Of a DNA stretch of 64,000 bases, positions 50,955 through 59,176 are shown piece by piece. Made by a program: the position numbers and the translations under genes. A model generated the notes under the pieces. It did not search any database and was not told the origin of the DNA. It saw only the letters and a list, made by a program, of their open reading frames with translations. The stretch's first letter is position 1; each line of letters begins with the position of its first letter. The stretch spans positions 186,001 to 250,000 of the forward strand of contig NZ_JAMJFL010000003.1 in NCBI RefSeq assembly GCF_023544665.1. The letters run 5' to 3'. The DNA comes from Streptomyces sp. YS415 (GTDB taxonomy: Bacteria; Actinomycetota; Actinomycetes; Streptomycetales; Streptomycetaceae).

Positions 50955-51212
50955 GCCGTCTGATGCCGTGCGCCGGGTCTGTCTGCGGCCGGTGCCGGTG
51001 CCGGTGCCGCTTGCGGCTGTGCTCCGGGGCTGCCCGCGTCCTGCGCTGTCGCCGCTTATGCCGTGCGCCGGGTTGCCTGCGGTCCGGTGCCGTCGCCGGT
51101 GCCGGTGTCGTCGCCGCTTGCGGCTGCGTGCCGGGCTGCCCGCCCCCGGTGCCCTCGCCCCCGTGCCCTCGCCGCTTGCGGCCGTGCTTCGGGGCTGCCC
51201 ACCCCCGCGTGC
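50955..51212. repeat. Degenerate intergenic tandem repeat region
   Basis: The 325-base gap after apbE holds no gene I can support. Most of it consists of imperfect units: a GCCGTGCGCCGGGT block recurs at about 50964 and 51060, and a GCCGCTTGCGGC block followed by CGGGGCTGCCC-like sequence recurs at about 51008, 51112 and 51172. Units are about 60-105 bases apart. Open frames through it are arginine-rich and non-specific. It ends at the stop of the minus-strand methyltransferase. Confidence 0.6.
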
Positions 51213-52013
51213 TCACCGCTTGATGCCGCTCACCGACCAGGCCCGGGCCGTCAGTTCGATGGAGCCGTCCGGGTCGCGGGGGAGGGTTTCGGCGAGGGTG
51301 TCGCGGAGGCGGTCCCGGTCGTCCGGGGGGAGGTCGGCCACGTAGGACCCGGCCGGTCCCTGGCCCGCGAGGAACGGGGACCACAGATCGGCGAGGTCGG
51401 TGAAGACGGTCCGGATGACGATGGGGGTGACCCACACGTCCGCCAGACCGGCCCCCGTCCACAGCGCGTGCAGGGGATCGGGGCCGCACACCGGGAACCG
51501 GCGCCCCTCGTCCAGTTCGGCCGCCGCCGGATCCAGCGCCGTGGCCGCGTCCCAGAACCGGCGCAGCAGGACCATGCCCTCCGCGTAGTCCCAGACGTAC
51601 GCGGCGACCCGGCCACCGGCCCGGACCGCCCGCGTCATCTCGGCGACGCCCGCCGCGGGCTCGGGCAGGAAGTTCAGCGCGAGCCCGCTGACCGCGGCAT
51701 CGCAGGCCCCGTCCCGCACGGGCAGTGCCCCGGCGTCGGCCACCACGAACCGCACCGGACCGTACGCCGCGTCCCGGGCCGTGGCCACCAGCTCCGCGGA
51801 CCGGTCGCAGCCCAGCACCAGCGCCGGCCGGCACCGCGCGGCCAGCACCGCCGACAACGCCCCGGTCCCGCACCCGACGTCCAGCCAGCGCAGCCCGTCC
51901 GGGTGGCCGGCCAGGGCGGTGAACCGCTCGGCGACCTTCCGGCTCCACCGGCCCATGAACCGCTCGTAGGCGGGTCCGGCCTGCCACACGTCGAACCGCT
52001 GCTGCTCGCTCAT
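51213..52013 (-). CDS. Class I SAM-dependent methyltransferase
   Basis: A 266-residue methyltransferase. WLDVGCGTGALSAVLAARC near residue 45 binds SAM, GCDRSAELVATARD follows, and FVVADAGALPVRDGACDAAV is the third motif. The N-terminus FDVWQAGPAYERFMGRWSRK is typical of UbiE/arsenite-methyltransferase-like proteins that use varied small molecules. ATG with AAGGTGGAG upstream. Substrate unknown. Confidence 0.87.
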   Translation of the reverse strand: MSEQQRFDVWQAGPAYERFMGRWSRKVAERFTALAGHPDGLRWLDVGCGTGALSAVLAARCRPALVLGCDRSAELVATARDAAYGPVRFVVADAGALPVRDGACDAAVSGLALNFLPEPAAGVAEMTRAVRAGGRVAAYVWDYAEGMVLLRRFWDAATALDPAAAELDEGRRFPVCGPDPLHALWTGAGLADVWVTPIVIRTVFTDLADLWSPFLAGQGPAGSYVADLPPDDRDRLRDTLAETLPRDPDGSIELTARAWSVSGIKR

Positions 52014-52112
52014 GACTCCACCTTGAGGGACGCGGACGGCTTCGGCCGTCATCCGGGGCGCCCCGCCGAAAACGGGTCGTTGCGGCGGCGCCCGCCATGG
52101 TGAACTGCGGCC

Positions 52113-52490
52113 ATGAGTCTGACGGTGGAGATCTTCCTGGTGCGGGCGGACGGGGAGGTCGAGTTCCAGGCAACGCCCGAGGGGGTGCCGGACTCCGCGG
52201 GCCCCGAGAGCTGGCGCACCCTGGTGTGGGGCTCCCGGGCGATCCGATCCCTCGGTGCCCGGTTCTTCCCGGACCTGGTCCGGGGCGGCCTCGTCGCGCC
52301 GGACGAGACACCCGCGTTCCTGGCCGAATGCGCCCTCGTGCGCGGGCACCTGGAGCGGCTGGCGGAGCTCACCTGCCGACCGGACCGGACGGTCGAACAG
52401 CACGCCGGCCACATCGGCTCGCGGCTGGCCACCATCGAGGAGACCGCCCTGCGTGCACGGGAGATGGGAGGCGGCGTCCTCATCTGGTGA
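52113..52490 (+). CDS. Conserved hypothetical protein
   Basis: A 125-residue soluble protein starting MSLTVEIFLVRADGEVEFQA and ending REMGGGVLIW. An N-terminal beta-rich part is followed by helices with VRGHLERLAELTCRPDRTVE. It has the size and composition of Streptomyces immunity-like or small metabolite-binding proteins but no diagnostic motif; I do not recognise it. It lies 86 bases upstream of the transporter ATPase gene on the same strand. Confidence 0.72.
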   Translation: MSLTVEIFLVRADGEVEFQATPEGVPDSAGPESWRTLVWGSRAIRSLGARFFPDLVRGGLVAPDETPAFLAECALVRGHLERLAELTCRPDRTVEQHAGHIGSRLATIEETALRAREMGGGVLIW

Positions 52491-52575
52491 GCCGTCTAGA
52501 CTCTCCCCGCAACGGCTTGCTCAACCCCGGCCGGAAGCGGGCGACTTCTGCCAGACCCGAAGGGTATTCGGCGTT

Positions 52576-53709
52576 TTGATACGGATAGATTCTGTCACCA
52601 AGCGGTACCCGGACGGCACGGTGGCGGTCGACCGGCTGTCGCTGGAGATACCCGACCGCTCGATCACCGTCCTCGTGGGTCCCTCGGGCTGCGGGAAGAC
52701 GACGACCCTGCGCATGATCAACCGGATGGTCGAGCCCACCGAGGGCACCATCCTCCTCGACGGCAAGGACATCCAGCAGCAGCCGGTCAACACCCTGCGC
52801 CGCTCGATGGGTTACGTCATCCAGAACGCCGGTCTCTTCCAGCACCGCACGATCCTGGACAACATCGCCACCGTGCCCCGCATGATCGGCTGGGGCAAGG
52901 AGAAGTCCCGGGCCAGGGCGCGCGAGCTGATGGAGCGGGTCGGCCTCGACACCGCCCTCGCCAAGCGCTACCCCTACCAGCTCTCCGGCGGACAGCAGCA
53001 GCGCGTCGGCGTGGCCCGGGCACTCGCCGCCGACCCGCCGGTGCTGCTCATGGACGAGCCGTTCTCCGCGGTCGACCCGGTCGTCCGCAAGGGACTGCAG
53101 GACGAACTGCTGCGCATCCAGGCCGAGCTGGGCAAGACCATCGTCTTCGTCACCCACGACATCGACGAGGCCGTCAAGCTCGGCACGATGGTCGCCGTGA
53201 TGCGCACCGGCGGCCGGCTCGCCCAGTTCGCCCCGCCCGCCGACCTGCTGACGAGCCCCGCGGACTCCTTCGTCGAGGACTTCCTCGGCACCGACCGGGG
53301 CATCAGGCGGCTGTCCTTCTTCCCCTCCGCGGGCCTGGAACTGCGCACGTCCCCGATCGTCGCGATCGACGCCACCGCCGAGCAGATCGCCGCCCGCGAC
53401 ACCGCCGACGCCCCCTATCTCCTCGTCACGGACCTGGACGGCAAGCCGCTCGGCTGGGCCGAACCGCAGGACGTGACCGCCGGACGCATCGACAAGGACC
53501 AACTCCTGCCGTACGGGCGCCCGTTCGTGCCGCGCACCGACTCCCTGCGGGCCGCCCTCGACTGCGCGGTGCTCTCGCCGACCGGCTGGGCCGTCGCCGT
53601 GAACGCGGAGGGCCGCGCGACCGGGGTGGTCTCGCAGCAGACCATCGGCGAGGCGATCCGGGGCGCCCACGCCAGAAGCGCGACGGTGACGGAGAAGGTC
53701 GCGCGATGA
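52576..53709 (+). CDS. opuCA: Osmoprotectant (glycine betaine/choline) ABC transporter ATP-binding protein
   Basis: A 377-residue ATPase of the OpuCA/ProV type. Walker A is GPSGCGKTTTLRMI, the signature is LSGGQQQRVGVARAL, Walker B is VLLMDEPFSAVD, and FVTHDIDEAVKLG is the switch. A CBS-like regulatory region occupies about 260-370 (YLLVTDLDGKPLGWAEPQD), possibly sensing ionic strength. TTG at 52576 fits the family N-terminus LIRIDSVTKRYPDGTVAVD. The permease gene overlaps its stop as ATGA. The symbol is by family; Streptomyces names vary. Confidence 0.9.
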   Translation: MIRIDSVTKRYPDGTVAVDRLSLEIPDRSITVLVGPSGCGKTTTLRMINRMVEPTEGTILLDGKDIQQQPVNTLRRSMGYVIQNAGLFQHRTILDNIATVPRMIGWGKEKSRARARELMERVGLDTALAKRYPYQLSGGQQQRVGVARALAADPPVLLMDEPFSAVDPVVRKGLQDELLRIQAELGKTIVFVTHDIDEAVKLGTMVAVMRTGGRLAQFAPPADLLTSPADSFVEDFLGTDRGIRRLSFFPSAGLELRTSPIVAIDATAEQIAARDTADAPYLLVTDLDGKPLGWAEPQDVTAGRIDKDQLLPYGRPFVPRTDSLRAALDCAVLSPTGWAVAVNAEGRATGVVSQQTIGEAIRGAHARSATVTEKVAR

Positions 53710-54356
53710 GCGAGTTCTTCGACATGCCGAGCGACCTCCAGAACACCTACGTGGGCCTGGTCCTCCTCCATCTGCGCGAGGCCCTGCTGCCGGTGCTGGC
53801 CGGACTGCTGGTGGCCCTTCCGGTGGCCCAGCTCTGCATACGGCTGCGCTGGTTGTACGCCCCGGTGCTGTGGGTGACGACGGTGCTCTACGCGATCCCG
53901 TCGCTGGCCTTCTTCGTGATCCTGATCGACTACACGGGCCTGTCCGAACTCACCGTGATGATCCCGCTGTCCGTGTACAGCCTGGTGGTGCTGGTCCCGG
54001 CGATCGTCGACGGCGTCCGGTCGGTCCCGCGGGAAACGCTGGCGGCCGCCACCGCGATGGGCTTCGGCCCCGTACGCCGCTATCTCCAGGTCCAGTTGCC
54101 GATCGCCACCCCCGCGATCATCGCCGGGCTGCGGGTGGCGGCGGTGTCGAGCATCTCCCTGGTCAGCGTCGGCATGCTGATCGGCAACCAGGGCGCGCTC
54201 GGCAACCTCCTGAACAGCGGCATGATCTACAACCAGCCCCGCCTGGTGTGGCTCTCGGTGCTGGGCACGGCCGTCCTCGCGATGCTGGTGGACGCGGCCC
54301 TGATCGTCGTACGGATGCTGCTGACCCCCTGGATGCCCCGCGAGGCCACGCGATGA
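53706..54356 (+). CDS. opuCB: Osmoprotectant ABC transporter permease
   Basis: A 216-residue permease with five or six transmembrane segments. The coupling-helix region is PRETLAAATAMGFGPVRRYL, the EAA-like loop that contacts the ATPase. ATG overlaps the ATPase stop and its own stop overlaps the second permease start, giving strict translational coupling. Confidence 0.9.
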   Translation: MSEFFDMPSDLQNTYVGLVLLHLREALLPVLAGLLVALPVAQLCIRLRWLYAPVLWVTTVLYAIPSLAFFVILIDYTGLSELTVMIPLSVYSLVVLVPAIVDGVRSVPRETLAAATAMGFGPVRRYLQVQLPIATPAIIAGLRVAAVSSISLVSVGMLIGNQGALGNLLNSGMIYNQPRLVWLSVLGTAVLAMLVDAALIVVRMLLTPWMPREATR

Positions 54357-55027
54357 ACCTCCTCAACCACATCGACGCCTTCTTCAGCGACGGCGCGCAC
54401 TGGACGGGTTACGACGGCATCCCCACCCGGCTGGCCGAACACCTCGGCTACACCCTGATGGCGCTCGCCATCGCCGCCGGCATCGGCCTCCCGGCCGGCC
54501 TGCTCACCGGACACACCGGCCGCGGCGGCAACACCGTGGCGCTGATCGCCACGGCGGGCCGGGCCCTGCCCAGCTTCGGGCTGATGGTGCTGATGTTCGT
54601 GCTGCTGGGCCTCGGCATGGCACCGGTGATGATCCCGCTGGTGGTCCTCGCCATCCCGCCGATCCTGGTCACCACCTACGAGGCGATGCGCTCGGTCGAC
54701 CCGGCCCCGGTGGACGCCGCGCGCGGCATGGGCATGGCGGAGACAGGCGTCCTGTTCCGGGTCGAACTCCCCGTCGCCCTCCCGCTGATCCTCAGCGGCC
54801 TGCGCTCGGCGGCGATCCAGATCGTGTCCACGGCGACGATCGCGGCGTACGTCAGCTTCGGCGGCCTGGGTCGCTACATCGTGGACGGCCTGTACCAGCG
54901 GGACTACGAGAAGGTGGTCGGCGGCGCGACGCTGGTGGCGGCGATGGCGCTGGCGACCCTGGGGTTGTTCTGGGCGGCGGGTCGCTTCGCGGTGTCGCCG
55001 GGAGTGCGGCGCGGAAGCACCGGGTAA
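54353..55027 (+). CDS. opuCD: Osmoprotectant ABC transporter permease, second subunit
   Basis: A 224-residue permease with an N-terminal helical tail (NHIDAFFSDGAHWTGYDGIP) and six hydrophobic segments. The EAA-like loop is APVDAARGMGMAETGVLFRV. The GRALPSFGLMVLMF span is typical of OpuC permeases. The binding-protein gene is not next to it but lies 4.1 kb further on, beyond the conservon. Confidence 0.9.
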   Translation: MNLLNHIDAFFSDGAHWTGYDGIPTRLAEHLGYTLMALAIAAGIGLPAGLLTGHTGRGGNTVALIATAGRALPSFGLMVLMFVLLGLGMAPVMIPLVVLAIPPILVTTYEAMRSVDPAPVDAARGMGMAETGVLFRVELPVALPLILSGLRSAAIQIVSTATIAAYVSFGGLGRYIVDGLYQRDYEKVVGGATLVAAMALATLGLFWAAGRFAVSPGVRRGSTG

Positions 55028-55037
55028 GGGCGGGCGC

Positions 55038-55076
55038 GGGGACTGCGCGCCGGGCCCGCACCGGCCCGCGGTCCCC
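55038..55076. terminator. Hairpin between convergent permease and CvnD genes
   Basis: Outer arms GGGGAC (55038-55043) and GTCCCC (55071-55076) surround an inner stem CGGGCC/GGCCCG (55051-55056 and 55063-55068). It fills the 52-base gap between two convergent stops and could terminate from both sides. Confidence 0.6.
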
Positions 55077-55079
55077 GGG

Positions 55080-55658
55080 TCATCCCCCGCTGCGGGCGAG
55101 CGCCAGCTCCAGCACCACCAGCAGCGAGTCCCGCACCGATCCCCGCTCCCGCGCGTCGAACACCACCACGGGCACCCCGTCGCTCACGTCGAGCGCCCAG
55201 CGCACCTCGTCCAGCGCGTGCTCGACGCGGCCGTCGAACGCGTTCACCGCCACGGCGAACGGGATCTTCCGGTGTTCGAAGTAGTCGACGGCCGCGTAGC
55301 AGTCGTCGAGCCGCCGCGTGTCCACGATGACCAGGCCGCCCACCGCGCCCTCGACGATGTCGTCCCACATGAACCCGAACCGCTCCTGCCCGGGCGTGCC
55401 GAACAGATAGAGCTTCAGCGTCGGGTCGATGGTGATGCACCCGAAGTCCATGGCGACCGTGGTCGTCGTCTTGAGCGGTGTGTGCGTGAGGTCGTCGACG
55501 CCGGCGGCGACCTCGGTGATCGCGGCCTCGGTCGTCAGCGGCTCGATCTCGGAGATGGAGCCGACGGCCGTCGTCTTGCCCACGCCGAAGCCGCCCGCGA
55601 TCACCATCTTGACCGGCAGCGGCGGTCGTACGGCGGCGGCCGGTTCAGTCGGTGTCAC
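55080..55658 (-). CDS. Conservon GTPase (CvnD)
   Basis: A 192-residue small G-protein-like GTPase. The P-loop is IAGGFGVGKTTAVGS near residue 21, YLFGTPGQERFGFMWDD is the DxxG-equivalent switch II block, and VAVNAFDG near 125 is the base-recognition motif. It belongs to the MglA-like/CvnD group that works with a roadblock protein. GTG at 55658 starts 14 bases inside the DUF742 gene. Confidence 0.92.
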   Translation of the reverse strand: MTPTEPAAAVRPPLPVKMVIAGGFGVGKTTAVGSISEIEPLTTEAAITEVAAGVDDLTHTPLKTTTTVAMDFGCITIDPTLKLYLFGTPGQERFGFMWDDIVEGAVGGLVIVDTRRLDDCYAAVDYFEHRKIPFAVAVNAFDGRVEHALDEVRWALDVSDGVPVVVFDARERGSVRDSLLVVLELALARSGG

Positions 55659-56061
55659 GGAGTACCCCCCGGGAGTCGGGGATGGCGCGCAGGCCATCGA
55701 TCACTCTTCGCAGGACGGATGAATCGTGGACGGCGTCGGAGTTCGGCACGTGCACCGTCAGCCGTCCCTCGGCCCGCAGGTCCTCGGCGAGGACCCGCAC
55801 CACGTTGAGGTGCAGCCGCAGCCGGGCCGCGATCTCCGCGATGGACTGCGGCTGCCGGCACGCGGCCACGATGTCGTGATGCTCGAAGGAGAGCAGCGAC
55901 AGCGCGGCGAGCCCCGAGGCGGTGGCCACCACCTGGGTCTCGACGGGCATCGTCCGGCCGGCGACGCTGGGCGCCACCCGGCCGGCGGTGACCAGGAACG
56001 GCCGTACGGCGGAAGCGGGGCCGACCGGGTCGTCGCCCGGGAGTGCAGTGCCGTCCGCCAT
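55645..56061 (-). CDS. Conservon DUF742 protein (CvnC)
   Basis: A 138-residue protein with a DUF742 winged-helix-like domain: VRPFLVTAGRVAPSV, IVAACRQPQSIAEIAARLRL and HLNVVRVLAEDLRAEGRLTVH. In conservons CvnC accompanies the roadblock and GTPase proteins at the membrane. It overlaps the CvnD start and follows the CvnB gene by 28 bases. Confidence 0.92.
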   Translation of the reverse strand: MADGTALPGDDPVGPASAVRPFLVTAGRVAPSVAGRTMPVETQVVATASGLAALSLLSFEHHDIVAACRQPQSIAEIAARLRLHLNVVRVLAEDLRAEGRLTVHVPNSDAVHDSSVLRRVIDGLRAIPDSRGVLRDTD

Positions 56062-56089
56062 GGGGTCCGTACCGTCCTTCTCGACCCGG

Positions 56090-56551
56090 TCAGCGGGCCG
56101 ACGCGGCGCCGACGGTGTTCTTCAGTTCGAGCACGAGCTGTGGGCTGAGCGCGGCACCGGCACGGTTGGCGAACAGCGTCATCTCGTAGGCGATGTTGCC
56201 CAGCTTGGCCTCCTTGTCGGTGACCACGCCGAGCACGGCGCCGCTGCCGATCGCGGAGACCAGGACATGGCCGCCCTCCAGATCGATGATGACCTTGTTG
56301 AGGCCGCCCAGGCCGTAGTTGCCGGAGGCCCCGGCGGCCAGGCTCGTGATGCCCGAGACGATCGCGGCGAGCCGCTCGGAGTCGGCGTGCTCCCGCAGTT
56401 CGGAGACCGCGATCAGCAGGCCGTCGGAGGAGACGGCGATGGCGTCGACGACACCCGCGGTCTCCGTCGCGAAGCGATTGAGCAGCCAGGTGAAATCGGC
56501 TGCGGCGGCCTGGAGTTCGGCCGGCGTGGTGCCTCCTGTGGATGTGCTCAC
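56090..56551 (-). CDS. Conservon roadblock/LC7 protein (CvnB)
   Basis: A 153-residue roadblock/LC7-domain protein: DFTWLLNRFATETAGVVDAIAVSSDGLLIAV and GGLNKVIIDLEGGHVLVSAIGSGA. Roadblock proteins act as regulators of the partner GTPase. The GTG start overlaps the CvnA stop as GTGA. Confidence 0.92.
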   Translation of the reverse strand: MSTSTGGTTPAELQAAAADFTWLLNRFATETAGVVDAIAVSSDGLLIAVSELREHADSERLAAIVSGITSLAAGASGNYGLGGLNKVIIDLEGGHVLVSAIGSGAVLGVVTDKEAKLGNIAYEMTLFANRAGAALSPQLVLELKNTVGAASAR

Positions 56552-58965
56552 TGCTCCGCTCCTTCCGGGAGGTGGGTCGGGTGCTGGTCGGGGATCGGTT
56601 GCTCGGTGGTGTCGCTGTCGCGGTGCGCCTGCTCCACGGCCGCCTCGAACTCCTCCAGGGCGGACCGTACGGCGTCCGCGTCGGCGGGCTGGGCGGGCCG
56701 GCGCAGGATCTGGTGGGCGCCGGTGTCCTCGGCGCCGCTGCGCAGGGTGGCCCCGCGGACGCGGCGGCGCAGCGGGCGGGGACCGGGGCCCTCGGCATGG
56801 GCCCGGGGGGAGGCCTCCGGGCGGTCGGCCCGGGCGTGATCGACGGGGGGTACGTCCGCGGCGGCGCCCTCGCGCCGGGGGACCCGGCGGGGGAGGGGAC
56901 CGGAGTCGTCGTCCGCGGCGGCCGAGGGCAGTGGCCCGGCCGCCGGAGCCGCCGCGGGCACCTCGGCGGGGACGGGCACCGGCTCCGGTTCCGCGGGCAC
57001 CGGGAGCAGCAGCGACGCCGGCACGCTGACCTCGGCGGTGACACCGCCGCCCGGTGTCCGGGTCAGGGTCACGCCGATCTCCCAGCGGCGGGCCAGGGTG
57101 CCGACCACGAACAGGCCCAGCACCTTCGTCGGCACCAGGTCCAGGCGCTCGCGGCGGATCAGCCGGGCGTTCTCCTCGGCGAGGCGCTCGGCGCTCATGC
57201 CGAGACCGTGGTCGGCGATCACGATCGACGCGGTGTCGTCCTCGGCGGTCGCCACCGTCACCTCGACGGGGCTGCCCGCGGGCGAGAACGACACGGCGTT
57301 CTCCAGGAGTTCGGCCACCATCAGGGTCAGGTCGCCGATGACGTCCGGTTCCACCGCGGCCTCGGAGCGCGCGGTCAGCCGTACCCGCTGGAAGCCCTCG
57401 ATCTGGCCGAGCGCGGCACGGACGACGGTGGTGAGCGCGAGCGGACCGGAGCCGAGCCCCGCCTCACGGATGCCGGCGAGCAGCATCAGGCTGTCGGCGT
57501 TGCGGCGCAGCCGGACCGCGATGTGGTCGATGCTGTACAGCCGTTCCAGCAGCTCGGGGTCGGTCTCGCCGCGTTCCACCGCGTCGATGAGGGCGAGCTG
57601 GCGGGTGGTGAGGTTGCTGACGCGGCGGCCGACGTTGCCGAACATCTCGGCGACGTTGCGGCGGCTGAGCACCTGGCGTTCCAGCAGGGCGGCGGCGGTG
57701 GACTGGACGCGGTTGAACGCGTCGGCGAGGTCGCCGATCTCGTCGCGTGCGGTGACCGGCATCGGGCGCAGCCGGGGCGGGCCGTCGTCCTCGGCGTCGT
57801 CGTCGGCGACCCGGGCCAGCTCGCGGTCCGCGACCTCGGCGACCTCCCGGGCGGCGCCGGTAAGGGCCTGCACCGGCCGGACCACCGAGCGGCGGACCAC
57901 GACCGACAGGCCGAGCCACAGGGCGAAGCCGGACAGGGCGAGCGCGAGGAGCAGCCCGGCGCGCCAGGCGGCGTCGCTGGAGGCGTCGTCGGCCCGGTCG
58001 GCGATCTGGTCGATGAGGGAGGCGGTGATCCCGAGCCGGATCTCGGCCTGCTCGCGGTAGGCCGGGTAGGAGTCGAGCGCCGCCCGGAACGCCTCCCGGA
58101 TCTCGGCGGGCGAGTCCGCCTGGAGGGAACTGGGGTCGATCTGCAGCTCGGCGTACTGGCGGCCGATGGTGGCCTGCGGGGAGCTGTGCTCGATGCCGCT
58201 GAACTCCTCGGCCTGCTCGGCGGTGGCGAACCGGGCGAACCGGTCGGCCTGGTAGGTGTACACCTCGTAGGAGCCGACCGCGCCGATGAACTCGATGAGC
58301 GCGTTGGAGTCGCCGGTCGCCGCGGAGAACACGCCGGTCTCGAAGGCGCTGTGGGCGGCGTCGGCGCGCAGCAGGGAGTCGAGGAGGTTGCCGGTGAAGG
58401 TGCCCGCGAGGTCGGAGTTGCGGTCCAGGCCGAGGCCGTCGATGACGCCCTTGGCGGCGCCCGCGTACGCCGGGTCGATGTTGTCGGCGGGCAGATAGCC
58501 CTGCTCGATGGTGTCGCGGAGGCTGCCCAGGGCGCCGATCTCGCGCAGCGCCCGCGCCTCGGTGGCCGGGAGCCGGTCACCGAAGGTCTCGCGGACCTTG
58601 ACGACCTGGGCGTCCACCGCGGCCTGCGCCTGGTCGTAGGCGGCCGTGGAGGGGCGGGAATCGCTGCCGGCGGTGGCCTCGTGCCGTACGGAGAGCAGGA
58701 TCGCCTGCTGGTGCTCGGCCTCCACCCGGTCCACCAGGGTGGCGACCTCGGCGCTGTCCCGGACCAGCCGGGCCGCGTCGGAGGCGGAGGAGGACTGGCC
58801 GAGCTGATCGGTGATCAGGTAGGCGAGCAGCGCGGCGACGACGGCGAGCGGCACGCCGACCAGCACATTGAGCTTGCGCCGGAAGGGCCAGCGGTCGGTG
58901 AGTCGCCGTAGGCCGGGAGGGGAGCCGTGTGTCGCGGTGGACGCGTCCACCTCTGTCGCGGACAC
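56548..58965 (-). CDS. Conservon sensor kinase-like protein (CvnA)
   Basis: An 805-residue membrane protein. A transmembrane segment near residue 40 (LNVLVGVPLAVVAALLAYLI) and one near 345 flank a nitrate/nitrite-sensor-like helical extracytoplasmic domain. HAMP follows (VVRRSVVRPVQALTGAAREV), then YSIDHIAVRLRRNADSLMLL in place of a normal HisKA, and an ATPase domain with ELLENAVSFSPAGSPV and ADHGLGMSAERLAEENARL. A Pro/Ala-rich tail of about 180 residues ends the chain. GTG at 58965 is preferred; ATG one codon upstream is too close to AGGAGG. No cytochrome P450 (CvnE) gene is present. Confidence 0.9.
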   Translation of the reverse strand: MSATEVDASTATHGSPPGLRRLTDRWPFRRKLNVLVGVPLAVVAALLAYLITDQLGQSSSASDAARLVRDSAEVATLVDRVEAEHQQAILLSVRHEATAGSDSRPSTAAYDQAQAAVDAQVVKVRETFGDRLPATEARALREIGALGSLRDTIEQGYLPADNIDPAYAGAAKGVIDGLGLDRNSDLAGTFTGNLLDSLLRADAAHSAFETGVFSAATGDSNALIEFIGAVGSYEVYTYQADRFARFATAEQAEEFSGIEHSSPQATIGRQYAELQIDPSSLQADSPAEIREAFRAALDSYPAYREQAEIRLGITASLIDQIADRADDASSDAAWRAGLLLALALSGFALWLGLSVVVRRSVVRPVQALTGAAREVAEVADRELARVADDDAEDDGPPRLRPMPVTARDEIGDLADAFNRVQSTAAALLERQVLSRRNVAEMFGNVGRRVSNLTTRQLALIDAVERGETDPELLERLYSIDHIAVRLRRNADSLMLLAGIREAGLGSGPLALTTVVRAALGQIEGFQRVRLTARSEAAVEPDVIGDLTLMVAELLENAVSFSPAGSPVEVTVATAEDDTASIVIADHGLGMSAERLAEENARLIRRERLDLVPTKVLGLFVVGTLARRWEIGVTLTRTPGGGVTAEVSVPASLLLPVPAEPEPVPVPAEVPAAAPAAGPLPSAAADDDSGPLPRRVPRREGAAADVPPVDHARADRPEASPRAHAEGPGPRPLRRRVRGATLRSGAEDTGAHQILRRPAQPADADAVRSALEEFEAAVEQAHRDSDTTEQPIPDQHPTHLPEGAEQ

Positions 58966-59026
58966 CATTCCTCCTCGAGTGATCGCACACCGGGTGTCAA
59001 CTGCGGGGAGACTATCGCCTCTTGAG

Positions 59027-59040
59027 GTGAATCTCTTCAC
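59027..59040. promoter_or_regulatory. GTGAA-TCTC-TTCAC dyad upstream of the conservon
   Basis: A perfect five-base inverted repeat with a four-base centre, 62-75 bases upstream of the CvnA start in the divergent, AT-richer gap between CvnA and the binding-protein gene. Candidate regulatory site for either gene. Confidence 0.35.
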
Positions 59041-59091
59041 ATGCGATCACAACCGAGCACTCATTGAGGCCAATCGGTAACCAGGATTCCC

Positions 59092-59121
59092 TTGACTGAC
59101 CAAGAAGCCGCTGGATTGGAT
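59092..59121 (+). promoter_or_regulatory. Possible promoter of the osmoprotectant binding-protein gene
   Basis: TTGACT (59092-59097) matches the -35 consensus well. TTGGAT 18 bases downstream is a weak -10. A separate promoter here fits the fact that the gene is cut off from the rest of its transporter operon. Confidence 0.35.
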
Positions 59122-59176
59122 CAGTTCAAGAACTGGAGAACTACCGCCCCCAATCTCTGAGTCCGGAACGGGAATC

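Noticed and set aside
50896..51212. Continuation of the minus-strand frame through the repeat region as a protein gene
   Set aside because: The translation is Arg/His/Pro repeats in a different frame from the methyltransferase, and the sequence is better explained as DNA repeats.
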